A DNA stretch of 64,000 nt from Porites lobata (Eukaryota > Cnidaria > Anthozoa > Scleractinia > Poritidae), in the NCBI GenBank assembly GCA_942486035.1, contig CALNXK010000362.1:1-64000 (forward strand). Reading direction: 5' to 3'. A model generated the notes under the pieces. It saw only the letters and a list, made by a program, of their open reading frames with translations. It ran no database searches and was not told the DNA's origin. This document shows, one piece after another, positions 12,435-24,983 of the stretch. Each line of letters starts with the position of its first letter. Within the stretch, counting starts at the first letter, position 1. The translations under genes were made by a program, and so were the position numbers.

Positions 12435-13551
12435 ATATTAAAATTCCAAAACGACTCATAGGCGTCCTCGTCATTTTCTATATTTGGTTTGGTTTGCTTT
12501 GTACTCAAGTCTCTTCTGGGAATTGTGAGGCAGTCGTAAAAATGTGCAATTTTGACCCTAAAGCCTCGGAGTCATCTTAGAATTTTGATAGGTCGAACGT
12601 GTTCTGGTATAAGGTGTTTAGAACAAATGTGACATACCTGTCCACTCCATTGACTCCGTAAGCACATTGTTTCCAGAAAGGAAGAATGAACCACCTGAAA
12701 GCATAATGAGATTTTATGAATTTTAATTGATTTCTATGCATGATGCAAAGGGTTATTCAATTTATAACCCTGGCGCTTTTTTGGTTGAGAGGACGATTTT
12801 ACCGCAAAATTAATTCTCGGTTTTCACATGACGTCACCAAAATTCAAACTAAGAAACTGTCGCTTCTTCTTAGTTTCTACTTTCATGTGATATTAGAACA
12901 CCTTAAAACTTTTATACAAACAAACTTTCAGTTCACAAGGATTCTTTGTTTTGCGATACAGGACGCTTGAATTTCCAGGCTTTTGCGTGACGCGGCATTT
13001 AGCTCGCGGGCCAAGAAAGCTCTTATGTGGGTTAAAAACATTGCGGATTTTTGGAGATTTTGCTATCTAAACATTCCTTGTCTTAGAATAAATATTCCTT
13101 CAACCTTTATGAGTTTCTCAATCGAAGAATTCACGCATAAGTAGGAAAACTCAAAAACAGATGTTTCTGTTAGTTTCCGGCGGCCATATTTGTGCCCCTG
13201 GAAGGGACACAAACATGGCGCCTCCATACAAAGCTTTATAAATTTGGGTAAAACGTTTTTCCGACTATCTCTCATATGAACTATTCCATAGACCTGATTC
13301 TTGGCAAGGCGTTTTGTATATTTATCTTCTTTCATTTCCCAGATTCTAGACTTTTTGTATTAAAAGGTTTCCATTTTTATTTCTGCTTTCTCACGTGAGT
13401 GAAAACCGAGAATACTTAAAATGCCCTTAAAAGAAGATGACAGTGTTGAACTCCGATTGATTTTCATAAACTAAAAGTTCGAGATGTTATTGCGTGGGGT
13501 GGGGTTCCAAACTTCCAGCCGTTTTAGTTGACGTTTACATGTTTTCGAGTA

Positions 13552-13712
13552 CAGTCTAACCGCTCCTTACAGACACCTCTCTATTACGGACAGTTCGTTT
13601 GGTGCCAGAAAAGCCAAAAATCATACATTTCCTACCTCTATAATACGGACACCTCTGTAAAGCGGACACTTAGTTTTGTCCCTTTGGTGTCCGTATTAAA
13701 GAGGTTTGACTG
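13552..13712. mobile_element. TA-flanked MITE (CAGTCTAACC ends), unit B
   Basis: The 161-bp element starts CAGTCTAACC and ends GGTTTGACTG, flanked by TA on both sides. That is the target preference of mariner/Tc1-type transposases. The interior repeats ACGGACACCTCT motifs in both orientations. The same insertion occupies the equivalent site in unit C (20109-20286) and is absent from unit A. Confidence 0.7.
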
Positions 13713-13984
13713 TAATTTTAAAATCTTTCTTAAAGGGGTTTCCATTTCTTCAGACTATTTACTCCGGTCTTGTCGACTTCGAGAAATCAAAGTTCTATTG
13801 TAATTGTTAAAAACTTGAGTAGCCTCGTAACGTACTTACAGAGCAAAGCACAGAAAGCTGAGAGAGAACGACAATAACGGGAAGAGTAACAGTGAACGCC
13901 ATGCTGGTTCAGTTTTTCGTTTCTGATGTGATAACGAGCTTGGATGGAGGAGACTGCAAGACTTTAGTAGTTGCACGCTTTTTA

Positions 13985-16900
13985 TTCTGTGGAGAGGTTA
14001 AATATCATCTATTCATTGAGTTAAAAACGAAAGGCTTCAAGAGGGTTTGCCATCCTGTTTATCCTCTGTTGTGATATTATGGTGAGTAAACAGTCCTTTT
14101 TACTTTAAAAGAAAGGTTGAACCTTAAAACTAAAATGTCACGTTCCGGCTAACTAATTAAGGTTATAAACAGGACAAACTGGCATTGTTACAAATTGGGA
14201 ATATGCTTATCGTCGTGTAGGCAAGCGTGCAAATATGTTTACGACAAAGGATATCACTTACACCGTCTTTTATATCTAATCACGTACCATCACTACCATC
14301 ATTTAAGAAATTTTACAAGAACCTACAGGACTAAATTTTAAGAACATACCAAGATCTACTCTGACTGAGGCTCACTTATTGTTAAGAACGTTTTAATTCT
14401 GCTCTTTTTTATGAGCTGTACAAATCAAGATACTCAAATACTCAGGGATATTTTTTAATACTAACCATGTGGTTTTCTTATTCCGTGATTATTCCGTGAT
14501 ACACCAAATTTTAAGTACAACTTTGTGAACATGTTTTAAAAGGAACGTTTTTAGGCTCAAATTGCAAAAACTAAGAGCGTATAATTAGCTCCCGGGAATT
14601 AGCTGTTCTTATAAAAAAAAAAGAGCACAAGCACACTGCTTTACTAAATAAACGAGTCTACGCTGAGTCTATGATCAAATCCTCCTCGTGTCGTGAGTTA
14701 GTGACTGGATGCAATTTCAGAAGATACTTGAGTAACTGTTTAACCCATTCACTTCCCTTCTACCGCTTGTGACGTCATCGTTTTTTAATGATGAAGGACA
14801 ACTTTATCCGCTAACTTGTGCAGCTTGTGACGAGATCTTTCAAACCATACCATGCGCACAATTCAGGCAAAAACACCCACGGAGGAAAACGCAAAAAACC
14901 ATGTAACAATGACCTGAAAATTTCCGTCAAAGAAAATCTTCTTCCAGTACCCACCTACCTTTCCTTTCATCCAATCCTAGGAACCTAAAAGCAGTTTCCT
15001 AGAAATTTTTCCCACCAAAATAAAGCCAACTAAATGCCCAGGAAAGGAAACAAAACGGGACAAGAAAAGGGAAAAAAGAGGGGAGGGGAGAAACGAAAAG
15101 TAAAAGTTAAGACTTCTCTGTCACTTACGACCTGTAAATGGCTTTATAGTTAAGTCAGTTTAGCTCTCCACGAAGGTGACCAGAATAACGCGTGTGAAGC
15201 AAAGTAACCCTCTTTGTAACCAGACATTACTTTAACTGAAAAGGAATAATCGACTAATCAAAGCATCATGCGACAATGTTGCGCCCTGAAGGGTAGCGAA
15301 GTAAAAGGAGCGCGAAAAAATAAAAGCGAGGGAGGGGGAGAGGTGAGAAAGGGAACGCCTGTTAGATTTGTTTTAAATAGACTCATCCGCCCACTCAGAC
15401 CTCATCAGCTGTAGGTGGTCTTCATTTGTCAATCAAGACTGATGTTACAGCCCGATACAATTATTTTTTTTCTTACGAATAAATCAAAATTTCTCAGATC
15501 AAAAATTAATATTATGTATACATAATCTTACTAAAAACCTATGTAAGACTTTCAGACAATAGAGAGCGCGAGAAGTAAGGATCGTAATTTAATTAATGGA
15601 CAATGCGCCCATATCACGCCTTCGTCAAGGAATATACATCCATTGTTTAAATTTTTTTTGATGTACGAATGTGCAGCATAAGGGTGTCGTAGTGGTTATT
15701 GTTATAAACAGGAATTTAAAACTAAGGTCATAATGGTTGTTATATTCACTGAAGCTGGCTCAGTTTGTTTCCCAGCCTCGGGGGTGGGGGACGGAGGTAC
15801 TTGGGTCAATTTTTGCCTGGCGTGTACCGCGCCGCTGGCCTCTCAGAACCCTTAACCCGTTATAGCAAATTCTTCTTACAAGAATATGTTAACCCCCAAA
15901 ATCCCTAAAATTTCCAACCCTATTCTACTAACTCTTGAAAAATACAAATCTGTTATAATCAATCCAGTCCAATCTATCCAGTGACACATCTTCTTTAGCC
16001 TATTACTAGGAGGTCCCCCCCCCCCCCCACACACACACACAGAGATTTTTTAGATAGACTTAGTAGGCCTTAGTAATTATATTGCAATGAGGTGAATGAG
16101 TGGAACTCTTCAATATAGCTGGAGTGTTTTCAAAAGATATTTTCGTATGGGTAGGAGACGGCAATCTTTTAAAAGTGTATTGTAATCTCAAGAAAACCGC
16201 TTTCAATTCAAGGTCCACGGCTCAGTAGCTTGGCTATACTACTAACGTTCAAGATAGACTTAGTAGGCCTTAGTAGTAACATTGGATTGCGGTCAGGTGA
16301 ATGTGTGTAACGCTTATAGCTGGAATGTTGTCAACAACCATTTTCAAGTGGTTAAAAGACGGAATTTCAAAGGTTTGTAATCCCGAGAAAGCTCCTTTCG
16401 AGCCAATGAAATTTTTTATAAGTACATGAATAGATGTATGCGAAGTAAGCTGCTTCTTGCGTAACTTAATTCTTAAAAAATATATGTTGTCATTCACTAC
16501 GATCACTGAGCTACTATCACGGTAAGTCCGTTGGGCGAATCAGGCGAGAGTAGAAAAGAGAAGAGGCGCAAGAGAATGAACTGATACCGTTTTTTTCCGA
16601 AAACTTTAACCTCTGTAAATCTTTTATGCACTGTATCTTTTTTTTTTCTCCCAGAATAATCTTTCCTCATTTTAACCATGTAACATTAAATATTCCCGCA
16701 GGTAAATTAACTGGCCTGCCAAGATTAGCTCTAGCTACCTGCTGGCTAGTGCACCCTTGTAAACCTCAATAAGGGAAATAAAATATTTTGTATTTGTGGT
16801 CGTTGTTGTTGTGGAGGGCTGGGGTTACAGGGGCCGCGAAAAAAGGCAGTTTCGGGCGACTGACAGGCATGGGAAGGAGTTAGTCTCTCTAACGGCGCGC

Positions 16901-17880
16901 AGGTTATTATCGGATGTTTGGGACTATTCATTCTTTGTTGATCAGTCTTTTTGTTTGCATTTAAGAAAAAATAAATAAAAACTGAGATAAAGTTTATTCT
17001 TAGTCCTAGGATTTTACTGTATATCTCTGCCATACCCTTTTCTTGGTGTACCCTGTCACTGAACAAGATGGTGACTACGGTTCAGCATTCACATTGTTAT
17101 TATATGTACTTTCGGCCCTTATTTCATAATTAACTCAGACTTCGTTGGCAAGAGATCTTGGTGCAGGATGACTGCATGAATGTCGTACGTTTTTTCCCCT
17201 GCTTTCCTTGTTTCCATCTTACCGCCTCCCTTATTTTATTTTCCCTTGTGTCAATTCAGTTTTTAAAAGTATGTAAATAGTCAAAAAATGATTTTCTTTT
17301 GAAAATCTAAAGCAACTGATGTATGTGTAAATTACCTTGGAAAAGGTTAGTTGAAGCCAAGTCTGATGTCCTTCTATTTATCCCAGTATATCATGGCCAT
17401 GATTTATGAATGGAGTTCGATGGAGTTCTCGATCTTGCAATCGGCTAAAGCTATCCTCATGATCTTTCAGACACGTTTTTTAGAAGAATTGTAGCTACTA
17501 TGAGGTGAAATTACATTTCAAAAGTCTTTCTTTTTCTACAGATAACGGCCGAAGATCAAGATTGTCAAATTGATCAGTAATGATTTATATTTTTGCTTCT
17601 TTTAAAGAAACATTAATAACGAAATACACTGGTTTTATAGAAGTCACAATAAAAAGTGACCGGGGAAGCAAAAAAATAGCGAGGTAGAAACAAACTATTC
17701 GCCAGGTATCGGGGAGGCTAACTTAGCTCAAAGAACTTAAGCTGGGCCTGGAAGTGTGTCGCTGTAATGTCTGAACCACTGGGTAGGGTCTCACTGGGTC
17801 TGCTACAAGGGGGGTGTTCTTGACATTGCTGCACGCTGCTGTACATCTGAAAATAGAGAATATGGCGCTATTCTTTACAT
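13985..17880. other. No gene; unit B non-coding tail
   Basis: No coding evidence was seen. It contains a poly-C/AC microsatellite at 16017-16042 and two similar blocks near 16045-16190 and 16255-16400, both containing GATAGACTTAGTAGGCCTTAGTA. A retroelement-like 3' end (CCTCAATAAGGGAAATAAAATATTTTG followed by GTT repeats) lies near 16760-16815. Most of it aligns with unit C. Confidence 0.5.
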
Positions 17881-17989
17881 TCAATGCATGTATCTATTTG
17901 CCGGTGAATCACTCAATCACTCCAGACATCGACCATTGGTATATTGACACTGAGAAATAAGGCGGACACATTGTTGTTCTATTTCTCTA

Positions 17990-17995
17990 TTTATT
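17990..17995 (-). terminator. Polyadenylation signal AATAAA, gene copy C
   Basis: AATAAA is read on the minus strand about 93 nt beyond the stop codon of the intact copy. It is conserved in copy B at 9774-9779. Confidence 0.55.
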
Positions 17996-18087
17996 TTCTA
18001 TCAAATTAAACAAACACAGAACATGAAGGCTTACGTTGTTAATGTTACTGACTAAAGACGTTGGTTACATGAGTCTTAACTTCATCT

Positions 18088-20461
18088 TTAAGCATCATCT
18101 TGAATGATAGCCACTTTGATGAATCTAATACCGACCCTTTCTCCTTTGTCGCTTTTGTAGACTTCCAGGTTGAGTCCCTCGTTCAACATCACACGGTTGT
18201 TGTAACCAGCGGTCCTCACGAAGCCTCCGTCATGTGGAATGTAGCACGAGCCCCAACGTTCATCCAACTTGAGAGTAAAGACAAACTGTCCAGGGTAGAA
18301 GGAGTCGTTGGGTTTGGGAAGAACCGGATTATGTTGCAGGGAAGAAGCGCTTGCACCTGAAACCCCTTCAATTCCATAGCAGGGTGCATTGGTTTTGTAG
18401 TTCCCTTTGTCGCAAGTTTCAAACCCAATAAACCTGGTTCCGTCAGACACCACGTATCTTATGTCGCTATCAATAGGTTTGCCTCCAATACTGATGTCAT
18501 GAGCAACAGTGATCTCTACAGTCAGCGACGTGCCAACTTTCAAAACACCAGGAGGAATCATGGGTACTTTGAGAAGGGCGGCATTGTTGTGTGCGCCTGC
18601 GTTGAATGTGAGTTGTTGGGGTGTTGATGCACGAGAACTGTCGATATATGACGCATGCGCCTCCAACCAAGTCGGAGTCATGGTCTGATGGTAAATCACT
18701 TTTCCCTTTGAAAATATGCGTAAATATAGTCAGAGAACAGAACAACCAATAATTTTTTTTTTACTTTTTGCTCTTATTTCAAGAGTGAGTCTTGAAAAAA
18801 GTAAAAATAAAGAAAGTATCTGAGGTTGCCCAGGATTGTCGTTTTTATAAGAGAACTTTTTAACTCGGCTTTGGTTCTGATTCTTCAAATATTGTGATCA
18901 CAGGGAAAAAAGTATGTGTAATCAAATGGTGACGAGTGAAATTATTCCCTTATTTCACGAGTATACCATTTGATTACCTATTAATATCATGGGTGACGAA
19001 TTACGTTAGCAATCGAGGATTTTTGACTTGTTTATCCTGGATCGTATCGATCGATCGTGAACTCCATTCTCAAACGTTTAGAGCTAAAATTTGGCTTAAG
19101 TGTTCAGAATTTTTCGAGAACATACCTCTAAGAATCCTTCTTGATGTGCTCTTTCGTGTGTTCAGGTTTTCTAAAGCGTCTTTTTATGCCCTGACATCTT
19201 CATTCATGACATTTTAAAACTTCGTCGCCATCTTGACACTGAGACGTACGGCAGGTTGCCATGGCAATTTAGTAATTTCACATGTGAAATTACAAATTAA
19301 CGCTGAAATTTCGCGCCAAAATTAAGGAGTAATTCGTCACCTATGATATTATAGTAGTAATTAATTCACTTTCCCTGCGTAACGTAGTGCATAAGTAATT
19401 GGCTCCTGGCATAACTCGAGAAATTTATCAACCAATTAATTTGTTGAATTTCTAACCAAAACTGTAATAAAATTAAAACTAGCGGGGCCTGGGAACTAAC
19501 AGCCAACAGCGAAATTAAAGATTGCCCCATTTCATCATATTGGCCACCCAAAGATCAACGAAAGTAAGAAATTTTAGCTGCCAGAAAAGTATTACGTAAA
19601 ATATATTTATTAAAACTCTAACATGACTTCGTGGCGTACTGGTGATTTTTCTATATTTGGTTTGTTTTTTTTTTGTACTCAAGTTGTGAGACAGGAGTGA
19701 AAAATGTGCACTTTTGACCCTAAAGCCTCGGAGTTATGTTAGAATTTTGATAGATCGAACGTGTTCTAGTATAAGGTGTTCAGAACAAATGTGACAAACC
19801 TGTCCACTGCATTGACTCCGTAAGCACGTTGTTTCCAGAATGGAAGAATGAACCACCTGAAAGCATAATGAGATTTTATGAATTTTAATTGATTTTATAC
19901 ATAATACAAAGGGTTATTCAATTTATAACCTTTTTGGTCGCAGAGGACGACTTTGCCGCGAAATAAATAATTAAAATGCCCTTAAATGAAGATGACGGTG
20001 TTGAACCCTGATTGATTTCCAGAAAGTAAACGTTGGAGATAATATTGCGTGGGGGTGCGGGCTCCAAACTTCCAGTCATTTTAGTTGCCGTTCACACGTT
20101 TTTGAGTACAGTCTAACCTCTCCTTACAGACACCTCTATAACGGACACCTTTCTATTACGGACAGTTCATTTGCTCCCAGAAAAGCCAAAAATCATACAT
20201 TTCCTACCTCTATAATACGGACACCTCTGTAAAGCGGGCAATTGTTTCCGTCCCTTTGGTGTCCGTGAATTAAAGAGGTTTGACTGTAATTTTAAAATCT
20301 TTCTTGAAGAGGTTTTCCATTTCTCAGACTGTTTACCCCGGTCTTGTCGAGTCCGAAAAATCAAAGTTCTTCTGTAATTGTTAAAAACTTGAGTAGCCTC
20401 GTTATGTACTTACAGAGCAAAGCACAGCAAGTTGAGAGAGAAGAGTAACCGTGAGCGCCAT
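18088..20461 (-). CDS. Small secreted protein, intact copy C
   Basis: Three exons joined in phase 0 give 240 residues. Exon 1 is 20461-20414 (MALTVTLLSQLAVLCS, donor GTAAGT). Exon 2 is 19856-19800 (acceptor CTTTCAG, donor GTTTGT). Exon 3 is 18705-18088 (acceptor TTTTCAAAG). Exon 1 is a compact signal peptide, so the product should enter the secretory pathway. Exon 2 has a C-x5-C pair (TTCLRSQC). Exon 3 is a beta-rich domain with three cysteines (FETCDKGNYKTNAPCYG and WGSCYIPHDGG), an R-Y-V-V-S-D-G-T-R-F-I-G-F motif, and a conserved end, VGIRFIKVAIIQDDA. No transmembrane segment is seen. I do not recognise the family. A role in mucus, matrix or defence is possible but unsupported. It is the only undamaged member of a tandem set of three; intron 2 holds a MITE (18916-19351). 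Confidence 0.85.
18916..19351. mobile_element. Composite hairpin MITE in copy C intron 2
   Basis: Same family as 11957-12434, but 436 bp and inserted at a different position. Unit A keeps the uninterrupted sequence here (GATCACTGGGAAATTATAGTATTAATTAAG near 6498). Inner ends are ATATCATGGGTGACGAATTAC and its complement. Confidence 0.7.
20109..20286. mobile_element. TA-flanked MITE (CAGTCTAACC ends), unit C
   Basis: This is the orthologous-position partner of 13552-13712. Its ends are CAGTCTAACC and GGTTTGACTG with TA flanks. Confidence 0.7.
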
Positions 20462-21068
20462 GCTGGACCAGTTTTTTGTTTCCGATGTGATAACGAGCTT
20501 GGATGGAGGAGACTGCAAGACTTAAGTAGTTGCACGCTTTTTATTCTGTGGAGAGGTTAAATGTTATCTGTTCATCGGCTTAACAACGAACAGTGTTAAG
20601 GGTCTTGTGACGTTCTCTTCCGACTTTCGTGTTTCTCAGTATTTCGGACTTCCGACGGACCGGCTTCCAACATTCAGACTTTCGATTTCGGACTTATTTC
20701 ATACTCATATACTTTAGATAAATGAATTATTTTAGTCGCGCTTTTTTGTTGAACGTTTGCCATCCTGTTTATCCTCTGTTGTGATATTATGGTGAGTAAA
20801 CAGTACTTTTTACTTCAAAAGAAAGGTTGAACCCTAAAACCAAAATGTCACGTTCCGGCTAACTAAGGTTATAAACAGGACAGACTGGCATTGTTACAAA
20901 TCGGAAATATGCTTATCGTCGTGTAAGCAAGCGTGCAAATATGTGATTTTGGAAAAGTTACAATAACTAGAACGTGCTATAATTTAATACGTATGCTATA
21001 ATTACGTAGAAACCATGCACGCGCTTCTACTCTTCTACCTATAGGATTTCATTGTGGGATGCATTACA

Positions 21069-21403
21069 GAAAACATCCGCTTCTAAACCCTCCTGAGTCG
21101 AGCTTATACAACTACGTAAGGGGTTTTAAGAAGGCTTACAAAATGGGGGAGGGGCTTACTAACCGGACTGAATAGTGTTTCAAAACAAGCTACATAGCGG
21201 TGTTGATCCAAATACTTTGTCAATTTACCCGCTTTTTGAAGCTTCAAAACGTGGTAAAAGGAAATTTAACACATTTCAATACAAGCTAGAAGGGGCTTAC
21301 ATCTGAGGGGAGCGTGTAACCGGACATATTCTTTTACAAGTATTTGGTTGGGCCTGTAACTGGTGGGGGAGAGGGCTTAACAGGGCCTAACAGCGGAAGT
21401 TTA
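21069..21403. mobile_element. Inverted-repeat MITE in unit C
   Basis: Diverged counterpart of 8101-8419, with left end AAAACATCCGCTT and right end AGCGGAAGTTT. Being at the equivalent site, it predates the A-C split. Confidence 0.55.
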
Positions 21404-22137
21404 CTCATATAATTACTTTGTTTACCACAAAGGATATCACTTGTACCGTCTTTTATATCTAATCACGTACTTTCACTACCAACATGTAAGAACTTTTTTA
21501 CAAGAACCTACAGGACTAAATTTTAAGAACATACCAAGATCTTCTCTGACTGAGGGTCACTTGTTGTTAAGAACGTTTTAACTCTGCTCTTTTTTATGAG
21601 TTGTACAAATAAAGATACTCAAATACTCAGGGATATTTTTTAACACTAACCATGTGGTATATTAATCGGTGATTATTGCGTGATACACTGAAGAACAAAT
21701 CATTTTGTAGTACAACTTTGAGAAGATGTTTTAAAAGGAACTGAAGGAACGTTTTTAGGCTCAAATTACAAAAACTAAGAGCGTATCCTCCTCTCCTGGA
21801 ATTAGCTGTTCTTATAAAAAAAGAGCACAAGCACACTGCTTTACTAAATAATCGAGTCTACGTTGACCAAATCCTCCTCGTGTCGTGAGTTAGTGACTGG
21901 ATGCATACAAAAAAGATACTTGAGTAATTGTTTAACCCATTCACGTCTCTTCTACCGCTTGTGACATCATCGGTTTTAATGATAAAGGACAACTTTGTCC
22001 GCTAACTTGTGCAGTTTGTGAAGAGATCTTTCAAACCATACCATGAGCACAATTCAGTTAAGGACACCCGCGGAGAAAAAGGCAAAAAACCATGTAACAT
22101 TGACCTGAAAATTTCCATCAAGAAAACCTTGTTCCAG

Positions 22138-22146
22138 TACCCAACT
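22138..22146. other. Target site duplication, left copy
   Basis: TACCCAACT lies immediately before the transposon's first base. The same nine bases follow its last base at 26896-26904. Unit B has the single-copy version TACCCACCT. Confidence 0.75.
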
Positions 22147-22252
22147 GGGCGTCGATAAAGCCCGGAACATGGAACAACCCGGAACATTCCGGAACATCCC
22201 GGAACATGAAAAAATTAAATTTTTTTTTATGAAAAAAAGAGTTAATTAATTA

Positions 22253-22281
22253 AATAATAATAATAATAATAATAATAATAA
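22253..22281. repeat. AAT microsatellite
   Basis: Nine or so uninterrupted AAT units inside the left terminal region of the 4.75 kb transposon. They create artefactual poly-tyrosine and poly-leucine open frames. Confidence 0.9.
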
Positions 22282-24983
22282 AGAACAATAGATAGAAAAC
22301 AATTTTTGCAAAAATTTATAATAACAAAATAAATAACATAACATAAAAACGAAAAATAAAGAAAGAAAGAAAAAGAAACTGGTATCATCTCCGAGTATGA
22401 GAAAACAATATTTTGTCGCAATGAATTTTTTGGGCGAGTGAGGGTCCATTCAAATGACAGTAAAGAGTGAAGGCTTGCTTCTAAATTCAAAATATATTAA
22501 TATATAGATTTAGCCAGGGCTAAAAGCGAAGCTCCCGTTAATAAATTGATAATTTAAATCAAACAATAAACTAGTAATCCACAGATCAGGGCACATTCAT
22601 TTGACTTTTGAGGCAAAGGCTGAGTGATCTTAGACAAAAATCAGAATTCGACCGTCCAAGAGTGAAACAAATTTTACATCAAGTTATTTGTACACCGAAA
22701 AATAGCAATCATGTTCGATCACAGTAGATTACGCCTGGAAAACAAATAGACCTATTCGTGTATTGTATTTGCATTAGCTGTAGCATCATAATGTGGCATT
22801 CACTAGTCTCTCCAACATTGCTCCGTTAGAGAGACTATGGATAATTGGACAACCCCGAAATATAATTTTAAGAAACACATGCGCCACGATAGTCCTTGGT
22901 GGCGGCCAATTTACACGTTGCATTCCTCTGTCTAAAAGAAAGGCCAAAATAAAAATCAGACCGGATTTTATGTGTTCGACAAGTTTAGTTTACTAGTAAA
23001 TCTTGGCGACGAATCTGGTGGCGTTTAAACCAGCCTTTTAAACATACTTTTTCTCATCACGTCTCAGGTAAACAGTACACAGACCTCGGACAGAATTTGT
23101 TCTTTTTTGCCCTATTTAAACTTATAATTCTGCAGTTTTTCACAATTTTGCAAGAGAATTTGCACTCATTCAATATCCACGACGATCAAAGTACACGCTT
23201 CCTTTGCACAACAAATTATAGCATTGAATTATAAAACGTTTTCTGTTAGAAAAATCTGGTCCTATGTGATATGCGGGGTAATAATTATGGGCTTTTAATG
23301 AAAACGATAAAAAAAATTCCCAAAATCACTTTTCGGCCAGCCGGACGGGTTCTCACTTTTGACAGGCACCAAATTTGCAGTGCGATTAATAGAGTCAGTA
23401 TTTACGTTCAACATGATAGAGAAATTGTTATGTTTAGGTTTTATTTCCCTTTATTCATTGAACTGTGTATGATTTTGTTGTGTAATCTTTAAAAGCGAGT
23501 GATATTTACGCGCGGCGTTTTGAGTATTCCTACATGCGATGTTTATGTTCGACTGGAAACAACCGGTGCAGCGATGAAAATTGCGAGAGGGACTACTAAC
23601 GATCAATAAAATAAGTTTAATTCGGTGAAACATGTACAGAGACGATAATTTTCATTCACGAAGAGAAGTATTGAGAGGAAAGTGTCTCAGAAAATCATGA
23701 GTCAGGCAAGCATAAGCTTATTTATGTTTTAAGCCGGCTTCCCGGTGTTCGCTCTTTCTCAAAATGAACTCGAGGCAAGAAAATCGCTCAGAGCTTTCTG
23801 TTTACAGCCAAAATCATAACTAAATAATCTTCGGAACCTTTTCTTTGAATTTGCGGGTCAAAAAATGTCTAAAGGCTTTTTAAAGCTGATACTATTGATA
23901 TTGTAGGTTAGATCATTACTCGTGTTTTAACTTAAGCCGCATAAACCATACGCTCGACTTCAGGAAACCGAAAAAAAAAACATCAAAAACAATAATGGCT
24001 CAAGCTTACCAGTCGAGATGCTGCTTCTGAAGGTCATCAAGTGTTCCAGAATCGCTTGAGACTTTTCAACCTTCTTACGCCTCAAGCAAGGGCTAGTGAG
24101 TAAGCTCATTTTTGAAAACGATGCCATCCGAAATCGGATTTCCAATGACTTTGACAAGCGGTGCATTTGTCAACAAAAAGCGCAATAAACAAACCAGCCA
24201 CGAATTACAGAACAATCTTGATAGCAGCTGTATTTCATTTTGTACACCAAGTAGAAAAAGACAGTTTAAAACATCACAAGATGACACAAAACTCTCTCAG
24301 CTCCAGCTATCAGTAAGCAAGTTTCCAGACGCTGCAAAAATTTTCCGCATAAACTCACCTGTCAAATTTTGACCAATCAGAACATAAAAATTGGACGTAG
24401 AGCGTGATCAACGCGTGACAGTGAGAAAAGTCAATGGGAAAAAGCGATTGCCTTCCTTCCCTGCATGTAAATGTAAAAGCCGGTTGATTTTTTCGTGTCC
24501 GAGATGAGTTGGATGGTTCCGAATCAACATTTTCAAACCAAAGATGGACTTGATTAGCACTATTATTGTATTCGGTTTCTTAGAGATCCAAAGCAACAAT
24601 GTACCTGTAGATGTGCGGCTCATTTTGTTTTCAACAACAAACACGACTTATTTCCATATGCATTTTACAAAAAAATTGAACTTGAGCCTGCGATCATTTG
24701 AAAAGTAGCCGTTTTGCATAACATTTTTAAAACGCTTTTTGTCACCTTGGGTCACTGTACATTTATACCTGAAAATAACAAAACAACTTGCTTCCCGAAA
24801 ATACCTTCAAAATATTACTTTTACCGAACTCGTGAAAGATAAAAGGGTCGATACCTGGCCAATATGTATAGTCGAAGAGCCCGCGCAAAACGTCGAATGA
24901 GGTTGAATACAGTCTTTCTATTATCATGTAAATGTAAAAGCCGGTTGAATTTTCGTGCGATACTGGTCAGCAGAAACACTATT

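Larger units (their letters stand above)
9872..13902 (-). pseudogene. Secreted-protein gene, copy B (one frameshift)
   Basis: Exon 1 (13902-13840) encodes a 21-residue signal peptide beginning MAFTVTLPVIVVLSQLSVLCS, five residues longer than in A and C, with donor GTAAGT. Exon 2 (12694-12638, 19 codons) changes the second conserved cysteine of the C-x5-C pair to tryptophan (TGC to TGG). Exon 3 (10488-9872) has a single missing base near 10123 (CAGGAAGAAAAGC against CAGGGAAGAAGCGC in copy C). After it the protein runs out of frame and stops at 10000. Downstream of the shift the original frame is still well conserved to the natural stop at 9872. It is either a young pseudogene or a one-base assembly error; the cysteine loss favours relaxed constraint. 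Confidence 0.75.
9660..17070. repeat. Tandem segmental duplication, unit B
   Basis: This block parallels unit C in order: 3' flank, exon 3, exon 2, TA-flanked element, exon 1, then a long non-coding tail. It can be matched to unit C up to the segment ending GGACTATTCATTCTT near 16930 (29280 in C). It preserves the uninterrupted version of the site where unit C carries a 4.75 kb transposon: CCAGTACCCACCTACCTTTCC near 14945-14965. Confidence 0.75.

Noticed and set aside
22242..22490. Minus-strand open frames of 67-82 codons with long tyrosine or leucine runs
   Set aside because: They are produced by the AAT microsatellite inside a transposon end; no gene features.
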